This document shows positions 33,854 to 43,124 of a stretch of DNA of 64,000 nucleotides, piece after piece (within the stretch, counting starts at the first letter, position 1; every line of letters begins with the position of its first letter). The stretch is taken from positions 186,383 through 250,382 of the forward strand of contig NZ_JACIEH010000002.1 in the NCBI RefSeq assembly GCF_014196745.1, given 5' to 3'. The notes under the pieces are model-generated. The model was not told the DNA's origin. It did not search any database and saw only the letters and a program-made list of their open reading frames with translations. A program made the position numbers and the translations under genes. Source of the stretch: Sphingomonas kyeonggiensis. GTDB lineage: Bacteria; Pseudomonadota; Alphaproteobacteria; Sphingomonadales; Sphingomonadaceae.

Positions 33854-35575
33854 TCAGAAGCCGAAGCCGGGGGCGGCGGAGCCGCCCTTCTTCTGCTTGC
33901 GGTTGGGTTGCGGGGGCGGAGCCATCTGGACGGGTGCCGCCGGCTGGCTGGTCGGGGCGGGCGAGAAGGCGCCCACCGAAGGCTGGCCGTCCGCCGGCGC
34001 CATGCTCGGCTTCGGGCGGTCGCCGCTCTTGTCGCTGCCCTGGAGCGCGCCCATGAAGACGCGGTCGAAGTCGTTCGGCGCCTTGTAGCCGTCGGTCGGC
34101 AGGACGATCTGGTTCGCGTTGACCGGCTTCACCAGATACGGGGTGATGACGATCATCAGCTCGGTTTCGTTGCGCTGGAAGCCGTTCGAGCGGAACAGCG
34201 CGCCCAGGATCGGCACGTCGCCCAGGCCCGGGGTCTTCGAGATCGAGTTGTTGTGGCTGTTCTGGAGCAGCCCGCCGATCACCATGCTCTCGCCCGAACC
34301 GAGCTCGACCGTGGTCTCGCTGCGGCGCGTGCTGAGCGCGGGGATGGTGACGCCGTTGAGCTGCACCGCGCCGGCCGAGGTCAGCTGCGACACTTCGGGA
34401 CGCACGCGCAGAGAGATGCGGCCGTCGCTCAGCACCGTCGGCGTGAACGCCAGGCTGATGCCGTACTGTTTGTACTCCACCGTGGTGGTGCCCAGGCCCT
34501 GCGCGACCGGGATCGGGATCTCGCCGCCGGCCAGGAAGTTGGCGGTCTCGCCCGAACGCGCGGTCAGGTTCGGGTTGGCGAGGGTGGTCACCTGGCCGAT
34601 GGTCTCGCCGATGTCGATCGCCGAGAGCACGTCGAGCCCGAACAGCTTGGTGGCCAGGCCGGCCGTCGCATTGTCCGAGCCGCGGGTGATGTCGGCCAGG
34701 CCGCTGGCGCGCGGATTGACGAACTTGCCGGTCGACGGATCATAGGGGCCGTCGATATAGCCCCCGCCGTTCGGCATGTAGACGCGCGCGGTCGGATAGG
34801 TGGCGAGGTTGGTCGCGGTGTAGGAGCCCGGCGCGCGGCCCTGGGCCAGGCCGAACTGGAAGCCGCCCGTCGTATCCTTGGTCGCGAAGTTCACGCCGAC
34901 ATTCTTGACGAAGCTGCGGCTGACTTCGGCGAACTTCACCTGGAGCTGCACCTGCAGCGGCGTCGCCATCTTCAGGCGGTTGATCACGGCGATCTTCACC
35001 TGCGCGGCGGGATCGTTGACGTTCACGCCCGGGTTGAGCAGCCCGGTGACCAGGCGCTGGGCCTGCTCGCTGTCCTGCGGCGACTTCACCGTGCCGTTGA
35101 GCACCGCGATCTGCCCGACCGTGGTAACCTGCACGTCGGCATCGGGCATCGCGACCCGGATCATCCGGTCGATCGAGGTGAGGTTCTGCGCCACGCGGAC
35201 GGTGGTCGAGAACACCACCGCGCCCGAAGCGCTGGTGGCGAACACCGTGGCCTCGCCGAAATCCTTGCCGAACAGGTGGATCTGGCGCGGATTGTTGACA
35301 TAGACGTCGGCCACGCCGGGGTTCGACGTCCAGACGTTCGCCACGTTCGCCGGCAGCGTGATCAGCTGGCCCTCGCCGGTCGACAGCAGGATCTCGCCGC
35401 TCGGGCGCTGGGTGCCGGCGGGCAGGTTGGCGATGCCGGCATTGGCGCGCGCCTGGCTCGGATGGCTTTGGCGCTTGGCCTTGGCGGTCTGGGCGAAGCC
35501 GGTCGCCGGCGCGGCGACCAGGGCGGTCGACACGATCGCGGCGAGCGAGCGCTTCAGAAGCAGCTTGCCAGTCAT
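33854..35575 (-). CDS. cpaC: Tad pilus outer-membrane secretin CpaC (RcpA)
   Basis: This secretin forms the outer-membrane channel for Flp pili. ATG 35575 gives 573 residues with a Sec signal (AAPATGFAQ). An N-terminal pilus-specific domain follows (GEGQLITLPANVANVWTSNP, DPRQIHLFGKDFGEATVFA-like), then a BON-like region. The secretin core contains LQVKFAEVSRSFVKNVGVNF, FLAGGEIPIPVAQGLGTTTV, VRPEVSQLTSAGAVQLNGV, ESMVIGGLL and DVPILGALFRSNGFQRNETE. The Pro/Gln/Gly-rich C-terminal tail of about 70 residues is longer than usual. Confidence 0.95.
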   Translation of the reverse strand: MTGKLLLKRSLAAIVSTALVAAPATGFAQTAKAKRQSHPSQARANAGIANLPAGTQRPSGEILLSTGEGQLITLPANVANVWTSNPGVADVYVNNPRQIHLFGKDFGEATVFATSASGAVVFSTTVRVAQNLTSIDRMIRVAMPDADVQVTTVGQIAVLNGTVKSPQDSEQAQRLVTGLLNPGVNVNDPAAQVKIAVINRLKMATPLQVQLQVKFAEVSRSFVKNVGVNFATKDTTGGFQFGLAQGRAPGSYTATNLATYPTARVYMPNGGGYIDGPYDPSTGKFVNPRASGLADITRGSDNATAGLATKLFGLDVLSAIDIGETIGQVTTLANPNLTARSGETANFLAGGEIPIPVAQGLGTTTVEYKQYGISLAFTPTVLSDGRISLRVRPEVSQLTSAGAVQLNGVTIPALSTRRSETTVELGSGESMVIGGLLQNSHNNSISKTPGLGDVPILGALFRSNGFQRNETELMIVITPYLVKPVNANQIVLPTDGYKAPNDFDRVFMGALQGSDKSGDRPKPSMAPADGQPSVGAFSPAPTSQPAAPVQMAPPPQPNRKQKKGGSAAPGFGF

Positions 35576-35576
35576 C

Positions 35577-36611
35577 TTAGTTCTTGCCCCCCAGAGCAAC
35601 GGCGGTCTCGGCATTGCCGCGGACGATGGTCACGACCGGGCCGCGCGGAGTCGCGGCACCGGGATAGCTTTGCCCGGGCACCGGAGCGCCGGGAACGGCG
35701 GCCGGGCCCATGTCGCGCGGCTTGGCCGGCACGGTGCTGCGCTGGAAGCGCGACACGTCGGCGCCCGTGGCGAAGGTGGTCGCGCCCTCCTGGGGACGCG
35801 CCGCAACCTTGGCGATCATTGCCTTTTCCTTCTTCGGGTCGCCATCGGTCGGCACGTTGACTTCGCCCGAGGCGATCGCGTCCTCGAGCTCGCCCTGGTT
35901 GTCGGCGATCGAGCGCAGCGACAGCGAGAGCGTGCCGATGGTCTGCGCGACCGCGATCTTCTCGGCGATCTTGGGCGTCGCCTCGACCGTGACGGTCGAG
36001 AAGGTGTTGACGATGGTGTTGCCCTTGTCGTCGGTCTGCTTGTCGGTCTTCTGGTCGGTGGCGAGCACGCGCAGGTTGCGCAGCACCGTCTCCGAGGCCT
36101 TGAGCGCGGGGCCGTCGCCGCCGCCGCTCACCGACTGGGTGAGGATCAGGTCGATGCGGTCGCCCGGGAAGACGAAGCCCGCGACGGCGCTCTGGGCCGA
36201 GACGGGCACGGTCACCGCGCGCATGCCGGCGCCGAGCGCGGCGGCGAGGAAGCCGCGGTCGCCGGGCTTCACCAGCGCGCCCTGGGTCACCGGCTGGCCG
36301 GCGGGGATCGGGAAGCGGACCACGGTGCCGACCAGCTTGGCCGGATCCGATTCGGTCTTCACATAATAGGCGCCCTCGACCAGCTCCTTGGGCCAGGGGC
36401 GGAATTCGAGCGACTGGGCGTCGAGAATGGTGCCCACGGGCAACTCGCGCTTGGCGACGAGCACCTCGGTGGTGTTCTGGGGCTGGACGGCCGCCGGGAT
36501 GGCACCGGCCTGGGGCGCTGGCGCGCCGGTCATCAGGCTCCGCGCCATGAACGCGGTGATTGCCGCCACGACGAGCGCACCGACGAGCAGGATCAGCTTG
36601 CGTGCATCCAT
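35577..36611 (-). CDS. cpaB: Tad pilus assembly protein CpaB (RcpC)
   Basis: CpaB is a periplasmic SAF-domain protein that binds the secretin channel and peptidoglycan. ATG 36611 gives 344 residues with an N-terminal signal anchor (LILLVGALVVAAITAFMARS). The SAF domain reads VLVAKRELPVGTILDAQSLE, then IPAGQPVTQGALVKPG. The RcpC-type region AVTVPVSAQSAVAGFVFPGD and RIDLILTQSV follows. The tail is Pro/Ala/Gly-rich. The gene leads cpaC by one base and follows cpaA across a 61-base AT-rich gap. Confidence 0.94.
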   Translation of the reverse strand: MDARKLILLVGALVVAAITAFMARSLMTGAPAPQAGAIPAAVQPQNTTEVLVAKRELPVGTILDAQSLEFRPWPKELVEGAYYVKTESDPAKLVGTVVRFPIPAGQPVTQGALVKPGDRGFLAAALGAGMRAVTVPVSAQSAVAGFVFPGDRIDLILTQSVSGGGDGPALKASETVLRNLRVLATDQKTDKQTDDKGNTIVNTFSTVTVEATPKIAEKIAVAQTIGTLSLSLRSIADNQGELEDAIASGEVNVPTDGDPKKEKAMIAKVAARPQEGATTFATGADVSRFQRSTVPAKPRDMGPAAVPGAPVPGQSYPGAATPRGPVVTIVRGNAETAVALGGKN

Positions 36612-36672
36612 TTCGCTATTCCCAAGCCTTCTCAAAAACGCAGGCGTTTGTGGTTGCGCCAGCGTTAATTAT

Positions 36673-37146
36673 TCACCCGAACTGGTTAAAAATCGGTTCG
36701 CGAAGAACGAGAAGCGCGGCGATTGCGATCGCCACCCCATAAGGGATTTCCACTGGTCCCCCCGTTTTCGCCCGCCATTTCGACTCGATCACCATGATGA
36801 GCGTGAGCGCGCCGCCGATCAGCGACATGAGCACGAGCATCCAGACCAGCGGCTGCACCGGCAGCCAAAGGGCGAGCGCGCCGATCATCTTCACGTCGCC
36901 GCCGCCCATCTGCCCCAGCGCGAAGGCGCCGACGAAGAAGGCGAAGACGAGCGCGGCCACGCCGACCTGCACCGTCACGTCCGGCCACAGGGCCAGCCCG
37001 TGCGCCCACCACCAGAGCGGCGCCATCAAGGCGATGGCGGCGTTCTTCCAGTTGGCGATCTCACGGGTACGCGCGTCCTGGATGCCCGCCGAGACGAGCA
37101 GCAGCGCGAGCGCAACGAGCAGCAAAGTGATGAACAGCTCCCCCAT
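36673..37146 (-). CDS. cpaA: prepilin peptidase CpaA (TadV), A24 family
   Basis: CpaA cleaves the leader from Flp prepilins at the inner membrane. The 157-residue protein has the two catalytic aspartates of the A24B family: D24 in SAGIQDARTREIAN and D84 in GQMGGGDVKMIGA. Six hydrophobic segments surround them. It heads the minus-strand cluster. A Flp pilin gene, which normally lies next to it, is not found in the window. Confidence 0.93.
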   Translation of the reverse strand: MGELFITLLLVALALLLVSAGIQDARTREIANWKNAAIALMAPLWWWAHGLALWPDVTVQVGVAALVFAFFVGAFALGQMGGGDVKMIGALALWLPVQPLVWMLVLMSLIGGALTLIMVIESKWRAKTGGPVEIPYGVAIAIAALLVLREPIFNQFG

Positions 37147-37195
37147 GGAGCCAAAGTCCTAGACGGGACGGCTTATCAAAACGTAACCAAGGGAC

Positions 37196-38140
37196 ATGCG
37201 TGAAAACCCGGATATCCGCCGTTCCATCCCCGCCGGCGCCAAGGTCCAGTATTGGGGAACCCCGGACGGCTGGCATTTGCGCGCCTTCGCCTGGCCCGCC
37301 GAGACCGCGACTCCGCGCGGCTCGATCCTCTTCCAGGGCGGGCGCGGCGACATCTTCGAGAAGTATCTCGAGACGTTCCACCACTGGCACGCGCAGGGCT
37401 GGACGATCACGTCGTTCGACTGGCGCGGCCAGGGCGGATCGGGGCGGCTGACCTCGCGCGCCAATTGCGGCGATATCGAGAGCTTCGATACCTTCATCGC
37501 CGATCTCCAGGCCTTCTACGCCGAATGGGAAGCCGCGACTCCGGGGCCGCACGTGGTGATGGGCCATTCGATGGGCGGCCACCTGATCCTGCGCGGGCTG
37601 GTCGAAGGCGCGATCCGCCCCGATGCCGCGGTGATCGTCGCGCCGATGCTCGGCGTGAAGAGCGCACTCGGCCCCTTTGCCGAGCGGGCCGCGCGTATCC
37701 TGGGCGGGGTGGGGGACAGCACCCGTCCGGCCTGGAAGAGCAACGAGAAGCCCTACACCACCGAGACCCGCGCCAACCTGCTCACCCATGATCGCGACCG
37801 GTATTCGGACGAGATCTGGTGGCAGCAGCACGATCCCGCGATAGTCACCGGCCCGCCGAGCTGGCGCTGGCTGATCCAGGCGTTCAAGTCGATGCGCGAG
37901 CTGGCCGGCAACCCGAAGCTCAGGAAGATGCCGGTGCCCGTCCTCGCCCTGGTCGCGAAAGCAGATGGTCTGGTCGATGCCAAGGCCGCGCTCAGGATCG
38001 TCCCCAGGCTCCCCGACGCCCGCATCGTCAGCTTCGGCAAGGAAAGCGCGCACGAGATCCTGCGCGAGGGCGACAAGGTCCGCAATCGCGCGATCGGCGA
38101 GATCGACCTGTTCCTCGCCGCGCGCGCCCAGCGCCGCTGA
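37196..38140 (+). CDS. alpha/beta hydrolase, monoacylglycerol lipase/lysophospholipase-like
   Basis: The 314-residue cytoplasmic protein has the serine hydrolase pattern: ILFQGGRGDIFEKYLETFHH (oxyanion region), SFDWRGQGGSGRL, and the nucleophile G-H-S-M-G in VVMGHSMGGHLIL. The acid is in VPVLALVAKADGLVD and a late histidine in GKESAHEILRE. This matches the PldB/monoacylglycerol lipase group. Its stop overlaps the start of the FAD oxidoreductase (TGATG), so the two form an operon, although no shared pathway is evident. Confidence 0.88.
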   Translation: MRENPDIRRSIPAGAKVQYWGTPDGWHLRAFAWPAETATPRGSILFQGGRGDIFEKYLETFHHWHAQGWTITSFDWRGQGGSGRLTSRANCGDIESFDTFIADLQAFYAEWEAATPGPHVVMGHSMGGHLILRGLVEGAIRPDAAVIVAPMLGVKSALGPFAERAARILGGVGDSTRPAWKSNEKPYTTETRANLLTHDRDRYSDEIWWQQHDPAIVTGPPSWRWLIQAFKSMRELAGNPKLRKMPVPVLALVAKADGLVDAKAALRIVPRLPDARIVSFGKESAHEILREGDKVRNRAIGEIDLFLAARAQRR

Positions 38141-39219
38141 TGCGCTACGACGTCGCGATCATCGGTGCCGGCATCGCCGGCGCCAGCCTCGCGGCCGAGA
38201 TCGCGCCGCACGCCCGTGTGCTGCTGCTCGAGGCGGAGGATCGGCCCGGCTATCACGCCACGGGGCGCTCGGCCGCCTTCTGGTCCGAAAGCTATGGCGG
38301 CCCGGCGATCCAGCCACTCACCACTGCCTCGGGGCCGATGCTGCGCGCCTATTTGGAGCCGATGGGCTCGGTGCATATCGGGCGTGCTGACGAAGCGGGT
38401 GCGATCGACGCGTTCCTCGCCGAGTTCGAAGGGACGGGCGTCGAGCTGCGCCCGGTCGATCCCCAGGCGATGATTCCCGGCCTGCGTCCCGAATGGACGC
38501 TCGGCGTGCTCGAGCCGAGCTGCGAATATATCGATGTCGGCGGCCTGCACGGCGACCAGCTCGCAGTGGCGAAGCGGTCCGGCACGGAGCTGGTCACCAG
38601 CGCCGCCTTGCTGTCCGCGCGTCGTGAAGGAGGCGTCTGGAAGATCGAGACCCGGGCCGGCCGCTTCGAGGCCGAGCTGCTGGTCAACGCCGCCGGCGCC
38701 TGGGCCGATCCGGTGGCGGAGATGGCGGGTGTGAATCCGCTCGGCATCCAGCCCTATCGCCGCACGATCATGCAGTTGAAGACCGATCCCGCGCCCGCGC
38801 CGGGCAGCCCGATGGTCGCGCATATCGGCGGCAGCTTCTACTGGAAGCCCGAGGCGGGTGGCCGGGTCTGGCTCTCGCCGCACGACGAGATCGAGACGCC
38901 GCCCTGCGACGCCCAGCCCGAGGACATCGATATCGCCACCGCGATCGACCGGTTCGAGCATGTCGTCGACTGGCGCGTCGAGAAGCTCGAGCACAAATGG
39001 GCGGGCCTGCGGACCTTCGCCCCCGATCGCCTGCCGGTCTATGGCTTCGACACGGCTGCGCCCGGCTTCTTCTGGTGTGCGGGTCAGGGCGGCTTCGGCA
39101 TCCAGACCGCGCCGGCAGCGGCAAAGCTCGCCGCGGCGCTGCTGCTGGGCAGGGCGCCGGATGCGGCGGTCGCGGCTATTGACCCCGGCACCTATTCGCC
39201 TGCACGTTTCGGAGGCTAA
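38140..39219 (+). CDS. FAD-dependent oxidoreductase (DadA/glycine-oxidase family)
   Basis: The 359-residue protein begins MRYDVAIIGAGIAGASLAAE, where G-x-G-x-x-G (residues 9-14) binds FAD. It continues with LLLEAEDRPGYHATGRSAAF, and near the C-terminus FAPDRLPVYG, then FFWCAGQGGFGIQTAPAAAK closes the FAD site. This is the DAO fold of amino-acid or sarcosine-type oxidases that use O2 or quinone. The substrate is unknown. The start overlaps the preceding hydrolase. A small hairpin (39215-39230) covers its stop. Confidence 0.92.
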   Translation: MRYDVAIIGAGIAGASLAAEIAPHARVLLLEAEDRPGYHATGRSAAFWSESYGGPAIQPLTTASGPMLRAYLEPMGSVHIGRADEAGAIDAFLAEFEGTGVELRPVDPQAMIPGLRPEWTLGVLEPSCEYIDVGGLHGDQLAVAKRSGTELVTSAALLSARREGGVWKIETRAGRFEAELLVNAAGAWADPVAEMAGVNPLGIQPYRRTIMQLKTDPAPAPGSPMVAHIGGSFYWKPEAGGRVWLSPHDEIETPPCDAQPEDIDIATAIDRFEHVVDWRVEKLEHKWAGLRTFAPDRLPVYGFDTAAPGFFWCAGQGGFGIQTAPAAAKLAAALLLGRAPDAAVAAIDPGTYSPARFGG

Positions 39220-39253
39220 CCCAGGTTAGCGGTTCGAGTCCGGGAGAAAGCGA

Positions 39254-39427
39254 ATGGCACACAAGTTCGTGATCGAGCAGAACAAGGCCGGCGAGTATGT
39301 CGCCAAGTTCAAGTACAACAGCGAAGTGATCTTCTGGACCGAAGGGTACACCAGCAAGGCCAGCGCGAAGAACGCGATCGAATCGATCCTGAAGAACGGC
39401 CCGGGCGCTCCTGTCGAAGAGGGCTGA
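39254..39427 (+). CDS. YegP/DUF1508-like small protein
   Basis: The 57-residue protein reads MAHKFVIEQNKAGEYVAKFK, then YNSEVIFWTEGYTSKASAKN, then AIESILKNGPGAPVEEG. It has the DUF1508 pattern (F-x-x-x-x-x-x-G-x-Y-x-x-K, then S-E-x-I, Y-x-x-K-A-x-A-x-x-x-I-x-S). In related proteins the domain occurs twice; here it is single. ATG 39254 follows GGGAGAAAG. The role is unknown, although YegP-type proteins accumulate in stationary phase or stress. It is short but well supported by family pattern and ribosome site. Confidence 0.85.
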   Translation: MAHKFVIEQNKAGEYVAKFKYNSEVIFWTEGYTSKASAKNAIESILKNGPGAPVEEG

Positions 39428-39647
39428 GACCTGGCTTTCCCTCTCCCGCTTGCGGGAGAGGGATTTAGGTCTTCCAAAATAGGATTTCGCCTGCTTGGCT
39501 GCCCGGATGCGGCAGTTGCGCGCCTTCTTCCATGCCCCGGTCAGCCCTGGGCGCCATCATGGGAGGGCGAAACCGGGGCCCCGTGCCATCAACTTCGTAA
39601 ACTTCCGCGCCACGACTCGGCCCCGCCGAGCGCGGCGGCACGGCAGC

Positions 39648-40859
39648 TCACCAGTTGAACATCGTCCCGTCCTCGAGCCGGTTCACCGGCAGATAGGCGC
39701 GCTTGTACTCGTACTTGGCCGCCAGCACCTCGTCGATGTCGACGCCCAGGCCCGGCTTGTCGCCCGGGTGCATCAGCCCCTGGTTGAGGCTGTAGGCGTG
39801 CGGGAACACCGCGTCGGTCTCCTCGGAATGGCGCATATATTCCTGGATGCCGAAATTCGGGACCGACAGGCCGAAGTGCAGCGCCGCCGCCATGCACACC
39901 GGCGACAGGTCGGTCGCGCCGTGGCAGCCGGTGCGCACCTGGTAGAGATCGGCCAGCGCCGCAACCCGGCGCAGATGGGTGATGCCGCCGGCATGCACCA
40001 CGGTCGCGCGGATATAGTCGATCAGCTGTTCCTCGATCAGCTGCTTGGCGTCCCAGATCGAATTGAAGATCTCGCCCACCGCCAGCGGGGTGGTGGTGTG
40101 CTGGCGGATCAAGCGGAACGCGGCCTGGTTCTCCGCCGGGGTCGTGTCCTCGAGCCAGAACAGGCGGTACGGCTCCAGGTCCTTGCCCAGCCGCCCGGCC
40201 TCGATCGGGGTCAGCCGGTGGTGGACGTCGTGGAGCAGGTGGATGTCCCAGCCCAGCGCGTCGCGCGCCTTGTCGAACAGCTCGGGCACGAAGCGCATGT
40301 ACTTGGACGTGCTCCACTGCGATTCCTCGGGCAGCGATCCCTTGGCCGGCTCATAGTAGAAGCGCTCGCCCGACACGCCGTAGGTCGTTTCCATGCCCGG
40401 CACGCCCGATTGCAGGCGCACCGCCTTGTAGCCCTGCTCGAGATATTCGTGCGCGCGCTCGATCGTCTCGCTGATGTCAGAACCATTGGCATGGCCATAG
40501 ACCATGCAGCCCTCGCGCGCCGCGCCGCCCAGCAGCTGGTAGACGGGCATGTTCGCCAGCTTGCCCTTGATGTCCCACAGCGCCATGTCGACCGCGGCGA
40601 TCGCCGTCATCGTCACCGGCCCGCGGCGCCAGTAGGCGCCCTTGTAGAGATACTGCCAGATGTCCTCGATGCTGTGCGCGTCACGCCCGATAAGGCACGG
40701 AATCACGTGGTCCGTGAGGTAGCTCGCCACCGCCAGCTCGCGCCCGTTGAGCGTCGCGTCGCCAAGGCCGTAAACACCCTCGTCGGTCTCGATCTTCAGC
40801 GTTACGAAATTGCGGCCGGGGCGGGTCACGATGACGCGGGCGGACGTGATACGTGGCAA
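39648..40859 (-). CDS. manD: D-mannonate dehydratase, ManD (enolase superfamily)
   Basis: ManD dehydrates D-mannonate to 2-keto-3-deoxygluconate (KDG) in uronate breakdown, using Mg2+. A TTG start at 40859 is chosen because AGGGAA lies 6 bases upstream. It gives 403 residues starting at PRITSARV, like known ManD, and the GTG 12 codons upstream would place the promoter -10 and operator inside the gene. Motifs: [29 protein letters not shown] (metal and base), [53 protein letters not shown], and the usual C-terminus [10 protein letters not shown]. The sequence is strikingly close to the Novosphingobium ManD family. Confidence 0.96.
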   Translation of the reverse strand: MPRITSARVIVTRPGRNFVTLKIETDEGVYGLGDATLNGRELAVASYLTDHVIPCLIGRDAHSIEDIWQYLYKGAYWRRGPVTMTAIAAVDMALWDIKGKLANMPVYQLLGGAAREGCMVYGHANGSDISETIERAHEYLEQGYKAVRLQSGVPGMETTYGVSGERFYYEPAKGSLPEESQWSTSKYMRFVPELFDKARDALGWDIHLLHDVHHRLTPIEAGRLGKDLEPYRLFWLEDTTPAENQAAFRLIRQHTTTPLAVGEIFNSIWDAKQLIEEQLIDYIRATVVHAGGITHLRRVAALADLYQVRTGCHGATDLSPVCMAAALHFGLSVPNFGIQEYMRHSEETDAVFPHAYSLNQGLMHPGDKPGLGVDIDEVLAAKYEYKRAYLPVNRLEDGTMFNW

Positions 40860-40876
40860 AAGGAATTCCCTGAAAG

Positions 40877-40916
40877 TGGTCAGGCCAATATCCACTTGTA
40901 TGACCTATCGTGTCAA
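40877..40916 (-). promoter_or_regulatory. manD promoter with GntR-type operator
   Basis: On the minus strand TTGACA (40911-40916) and GATATT (40887-40892) are separated by 18 bases. The -10 overlaps ATTGGCCTGACCA (plus-strand TGGTCAGGCCAAT, 40877-40889), which carries a TGG(T/C)C-n-G(A/G)CCA dyad like operators of FadR/UxuR-type regulators. The same motif recurs in front of the lyase (41761) and the GH105 gene (45473). A regulator bound here would block transcription start. Confidence 0.75.
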
Positions 40917-40946
40917 CCTACGAGACTGTGTAAGGATGAGGACGGC

Positions 40947-41717
40947 ATGAAGATTACCGGCAACAAGCTTTACCAGCGCGTGGCTGCCTCGATCACCGAG
41001 GCGATCGAGGCCGGGCGCTGGTCGCCCGGTTCGCGCCTTCCCGGCGAGCGCGACCTGGCCGAGGAGTACAAGGTCAGTCGTCCGACCATCCGCGAGGCGA
41101 TGATCGCGCTTGAGATGAAGGGCTGGATCGAGGCGCGGCACGGCTCGGGCCTCTACGTCACCAAGCGCGAGCATGGCGGCGGCGAGCGCGCCGATTCGCT
41201 CAATTTCGACGTCGGCGCCTTCGACCTGACCGAGGCGCGCATCCTGTTCGAGGGTGAGGCCGTCGCCCTGGCCGCTGTCTCGATCACCGACGAGCAGATC
41301 GCCGAGCTGGAGGAGCTGATCGCCGAGATGGCCGCCGACGACTCGAACGAGCCGTCGGTGATGGACGCCGACCACCGCTTCCACCTGGCCATCGCCAATG
41401 CCACCGGCAATGCCGCGATCCGCAGCGTGGTCGAATATCTCTGGGAGCTGCGGGTCAATTCGCCGCTCGCCGCCAACATGTTCGCCCGAGCCAAGCGCGG
41501 CGGCATCACCCCGCGGGTGGAGGAGCACCGCCCGATCCTCGACGCGTTGAAGGCGCACGACCCGCACGCCGCGCGCAACGCGATGCGCCGGCACCTGCGC
41601 GGCGTGGTCGACGATCTGCTCGAGGCGACCGAGCTCGAGGCGATGGAGCGTGCGCGCAGCGAGATCGAGACTCGCCGGGACAGCGTCGCGCGGCGCCTCA
41701 AGATCGGATCGGCCTGA
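40947..41717 (+). CDS. GntR/FadR-family transcriptional regulator (uronate-type)
   Basis: The 256-residue regulator has the GntR N-terminal helix-turn-helix (GNKLYQRVAASITEAIEAGR, then LPGERDLAEEYKVSRPTIRE). The C-terminal FCD domain (from about residue 100) has the metal-binding pattern D-x3-H in MDADHRFHLAIANATGN and later E-H-R-P-I-L-DALKAHDPHAARNAMRRH. This is the UxuR/ExuR-type subgroup that senses uronate intermediates. ATG 40947 follows a purine-rich stretch (AAGGATGAGG). It lies between manD (divergent) and the lyase and probably represses both. Confidence 0.93.
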   Translation: MKITGNKLYQRVAASITEAIEAGRWSPGSRLPGERDLAEEYKVSRPTIREAMIALEMKGWIEARHGSGLYVTKREHGGGERADSLNFDVGAFDLTEARILFEGEAVALAAVSITDEQIAELEELIAEMAADDSNEPSVMDADHRFHLAIANATGNAAIRSVVEYLWELRVNSPLAANMFARAKRGGITPRVEEHRPILDALKAHDPHAARNAMRRHLRGVVDDLLEATELEAMERARSEIETRRDSVARRLKIGSA

Positions 41718-41734
41718 CCGGGCACACGGGTGGC

Positions 41735-41773
41735 TTGACACCGGTTGACAGAATGTCGAGATTGGCCTGACCA
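41735..41773 (+). promoter_or_regulatory. lyase promoter with GntR-type operator
   Basis: TTGACA (41735-41740) is followed by a 17-base spacer and GAGATT (41758-41763). The -10 overlaps ATTGGCCTGACCA (41761-41773), identical to the manD operator and placed the same way relative to the -10. A second TTGACA lies at 41745. The repeated geometry supports co-regulation by the adjacent GntR protein. Confidence 0.75.
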
Positions 41774-41848
41774 AAAAGGGGAGGGTCAATTGCCACATCC
41801 GAATCCCGAGAGCCCGGCCCGCCGCGTCTCGGCGCGCGGAGGGCATTG

Positions 41849-43123
41849 ATGCGCCCCGGTCTCCAGTTCCTCGTCCTGGCTGCGGCGCTCGTGCCGCAGG
41901 CTGCCTCCCATGCCGGGATTGCCTCCCCTGGCCAGAACACGCAGCAGCCGGTCTGCAACGGTGCGGAAGGATATTCCGCGGCCTTTGGCGGACGCAGGAC
42001 CTTTTTCTTGGCGCCGGACGCGATGATCCGGCTGAAGGCGGCGATCGCGACCGATCCGGCGACGAAGGCGGCCCATGCCGCGCTGCTTGCCCGCGCCGAA
42101 AAGGCGATGGCGCGGCCGCTCTACACGGTGGTCGACAAGCGCACGGTCCCGCCCTCGGGCGATCGCCACGACTATCTCAGCATCGGCCCCTATTGGTGGC
42201 CGGACCCGAGCAAGCCGGACGGCCTGCCCTACATACGCCGCGACGGCGAGATCAATCCGGACCGTGACACCGACAAGTATGACGTGACCGACCTGGAGGG
42301 GATGAGCGCCGATTTCGAGACGCTGAGCTTGGCCTATTATTTCTCCGGCGACGCCCGTTATGCCGATCACGCTGCGCGCCTGGTCCGTACCTGGTTCCTC
42401 GATCCGAAGACGCGGATGAACCCGAACATGAACCATGCCCAGGCCGTGCCGGGGCGCGAGGAGGGGCGCGCCGAAGGCGTGCTCGACACGTCGCGGCTCG
42501 AGCGGGTGGTCGACGGCATCGGGCTGATCGGTCCCTCCGGCAAGCTGACCGACGCGGAGCGCAAGGGCCTGGAGAAATGGTTCTCCGACTATCTCGACTG
42601 GATGCAGGCGAGCCGCAATGGCAGGGCGGAGAATGCGGCGAAGAACAACCACGGCATGTGGTTCGACGCCCAGACCGCGCAATTCGCCTTGTTCGCCAGA
42701 CGCCCGGAGATGACCAGGACTGTGGCCGAGGCGTTCGCCAGCAAGCGCATGGCGCCGCAGATCACCGCCGAGGGCAAGATGCCGCTCGAACTCGCCCGCA
42801 CCCGCAGCCTCCATTATTCGATCTACGCGCTGCTCGCCGCCTATGACGTGGCCGATATGGGCAAGTGCGTCGGCGTCGACCTGTGGAACCGGCAGGAGGA
42901 CGGCAAGAGCCTCAGGCTCGCGACCGACTATCTGGCGCCCTATTACCGCAAGGTCGCGACCTGGCCGATGCCGGAGCTGCGCCCCGACGCCGGCGAACTC
43001 GACGAACTGCTCCGCCGCGCGCGCGGGGCGTGGGGCACGGGCTATCCGCTCGCGAAGGAAACGGAGCTGAAGCGCTATTTCGGTGCCGCCCCGCCGGTGG
43101 GCGAAGGGAAGCGGGGCAACTAA
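41849..43123 (+). CDS. alginate lyase-family (PL5-like) polysaccharide lyase
   Basis: ATG 41849 follows GGAGGGC and gives 424 residues with a signal peptide (LVLAAALVPQAASHA). The alginate_lyase domain (PF05426 type) starts about residue 50. It shows HDYLSIGPYWWPDPSKPDGL and PYIRRDGEINPDRD, then LSLAYYFSGDARYADHAARL, AQAVPGREEGRAEGVLDTSR, and the hallmark AENNHG-type NAAKNNHGMWFDAQTAQFAL. It cuts uronate polymers by beta-elimination in the periplasm. Its substrate could be alginate, glucuronan or an exopolysaccharide backbone. It is preceded by a GntR-type operator. Confidence 0.88.
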   Translation: MRPGLQFLVLAAALVPQAASHAGIASPGQNTQQPVCNGAEGYSAAFGGRRTFFLAPDAMIRLKAAIATDPATKAAHAALLARAEKAMARPLYTVVDKRTVPPSGDRHDYLSIGPYWWPDPSKPDGLPYIRRDGEINPDRDTDKYDVTDLEGMSADFETLSLAYYFSGDARYADHAARLVRTWFLDPKTRMNPNMNHAQAVPGREEGRAEGVLDTSRLERVVDGIGLIGPSGKLTDAERKGLEKWFSDYLDWMQASRNGRAENAAKNNHGMWFDAQTAQFALFARRPEMTRTVAEAFASKRMAPQITAEGKMPLELARTRSLHYSIYALLAAYDVADMGKCVGVDLWNRQEDGKSLRLATDYLAPYYRKVATWPMPELRPDAGELDELLRRARGAWGTGYPLAKETELKRYFGAAPPVGEGKRGN

Positions 43124-43124
43124 G

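Noticed and set aside
39215-39245. Possible tRNA T-arm (ggttcgagtcc) beside a small hairpin
   Set aside because: The bases either side of ttcgagt do not pair well beyond two or three positions, and no acceptor, D or anticodon arm exists upstream, where the FAD gene is coding.
40857-40895. GTG start for manD at 40895
   Set aside because: It would place the promoter -10 and the conserved GntR-type operator inside the coding region, and ManD relatives start where TTG 40859 lies, with a good ribosome site.
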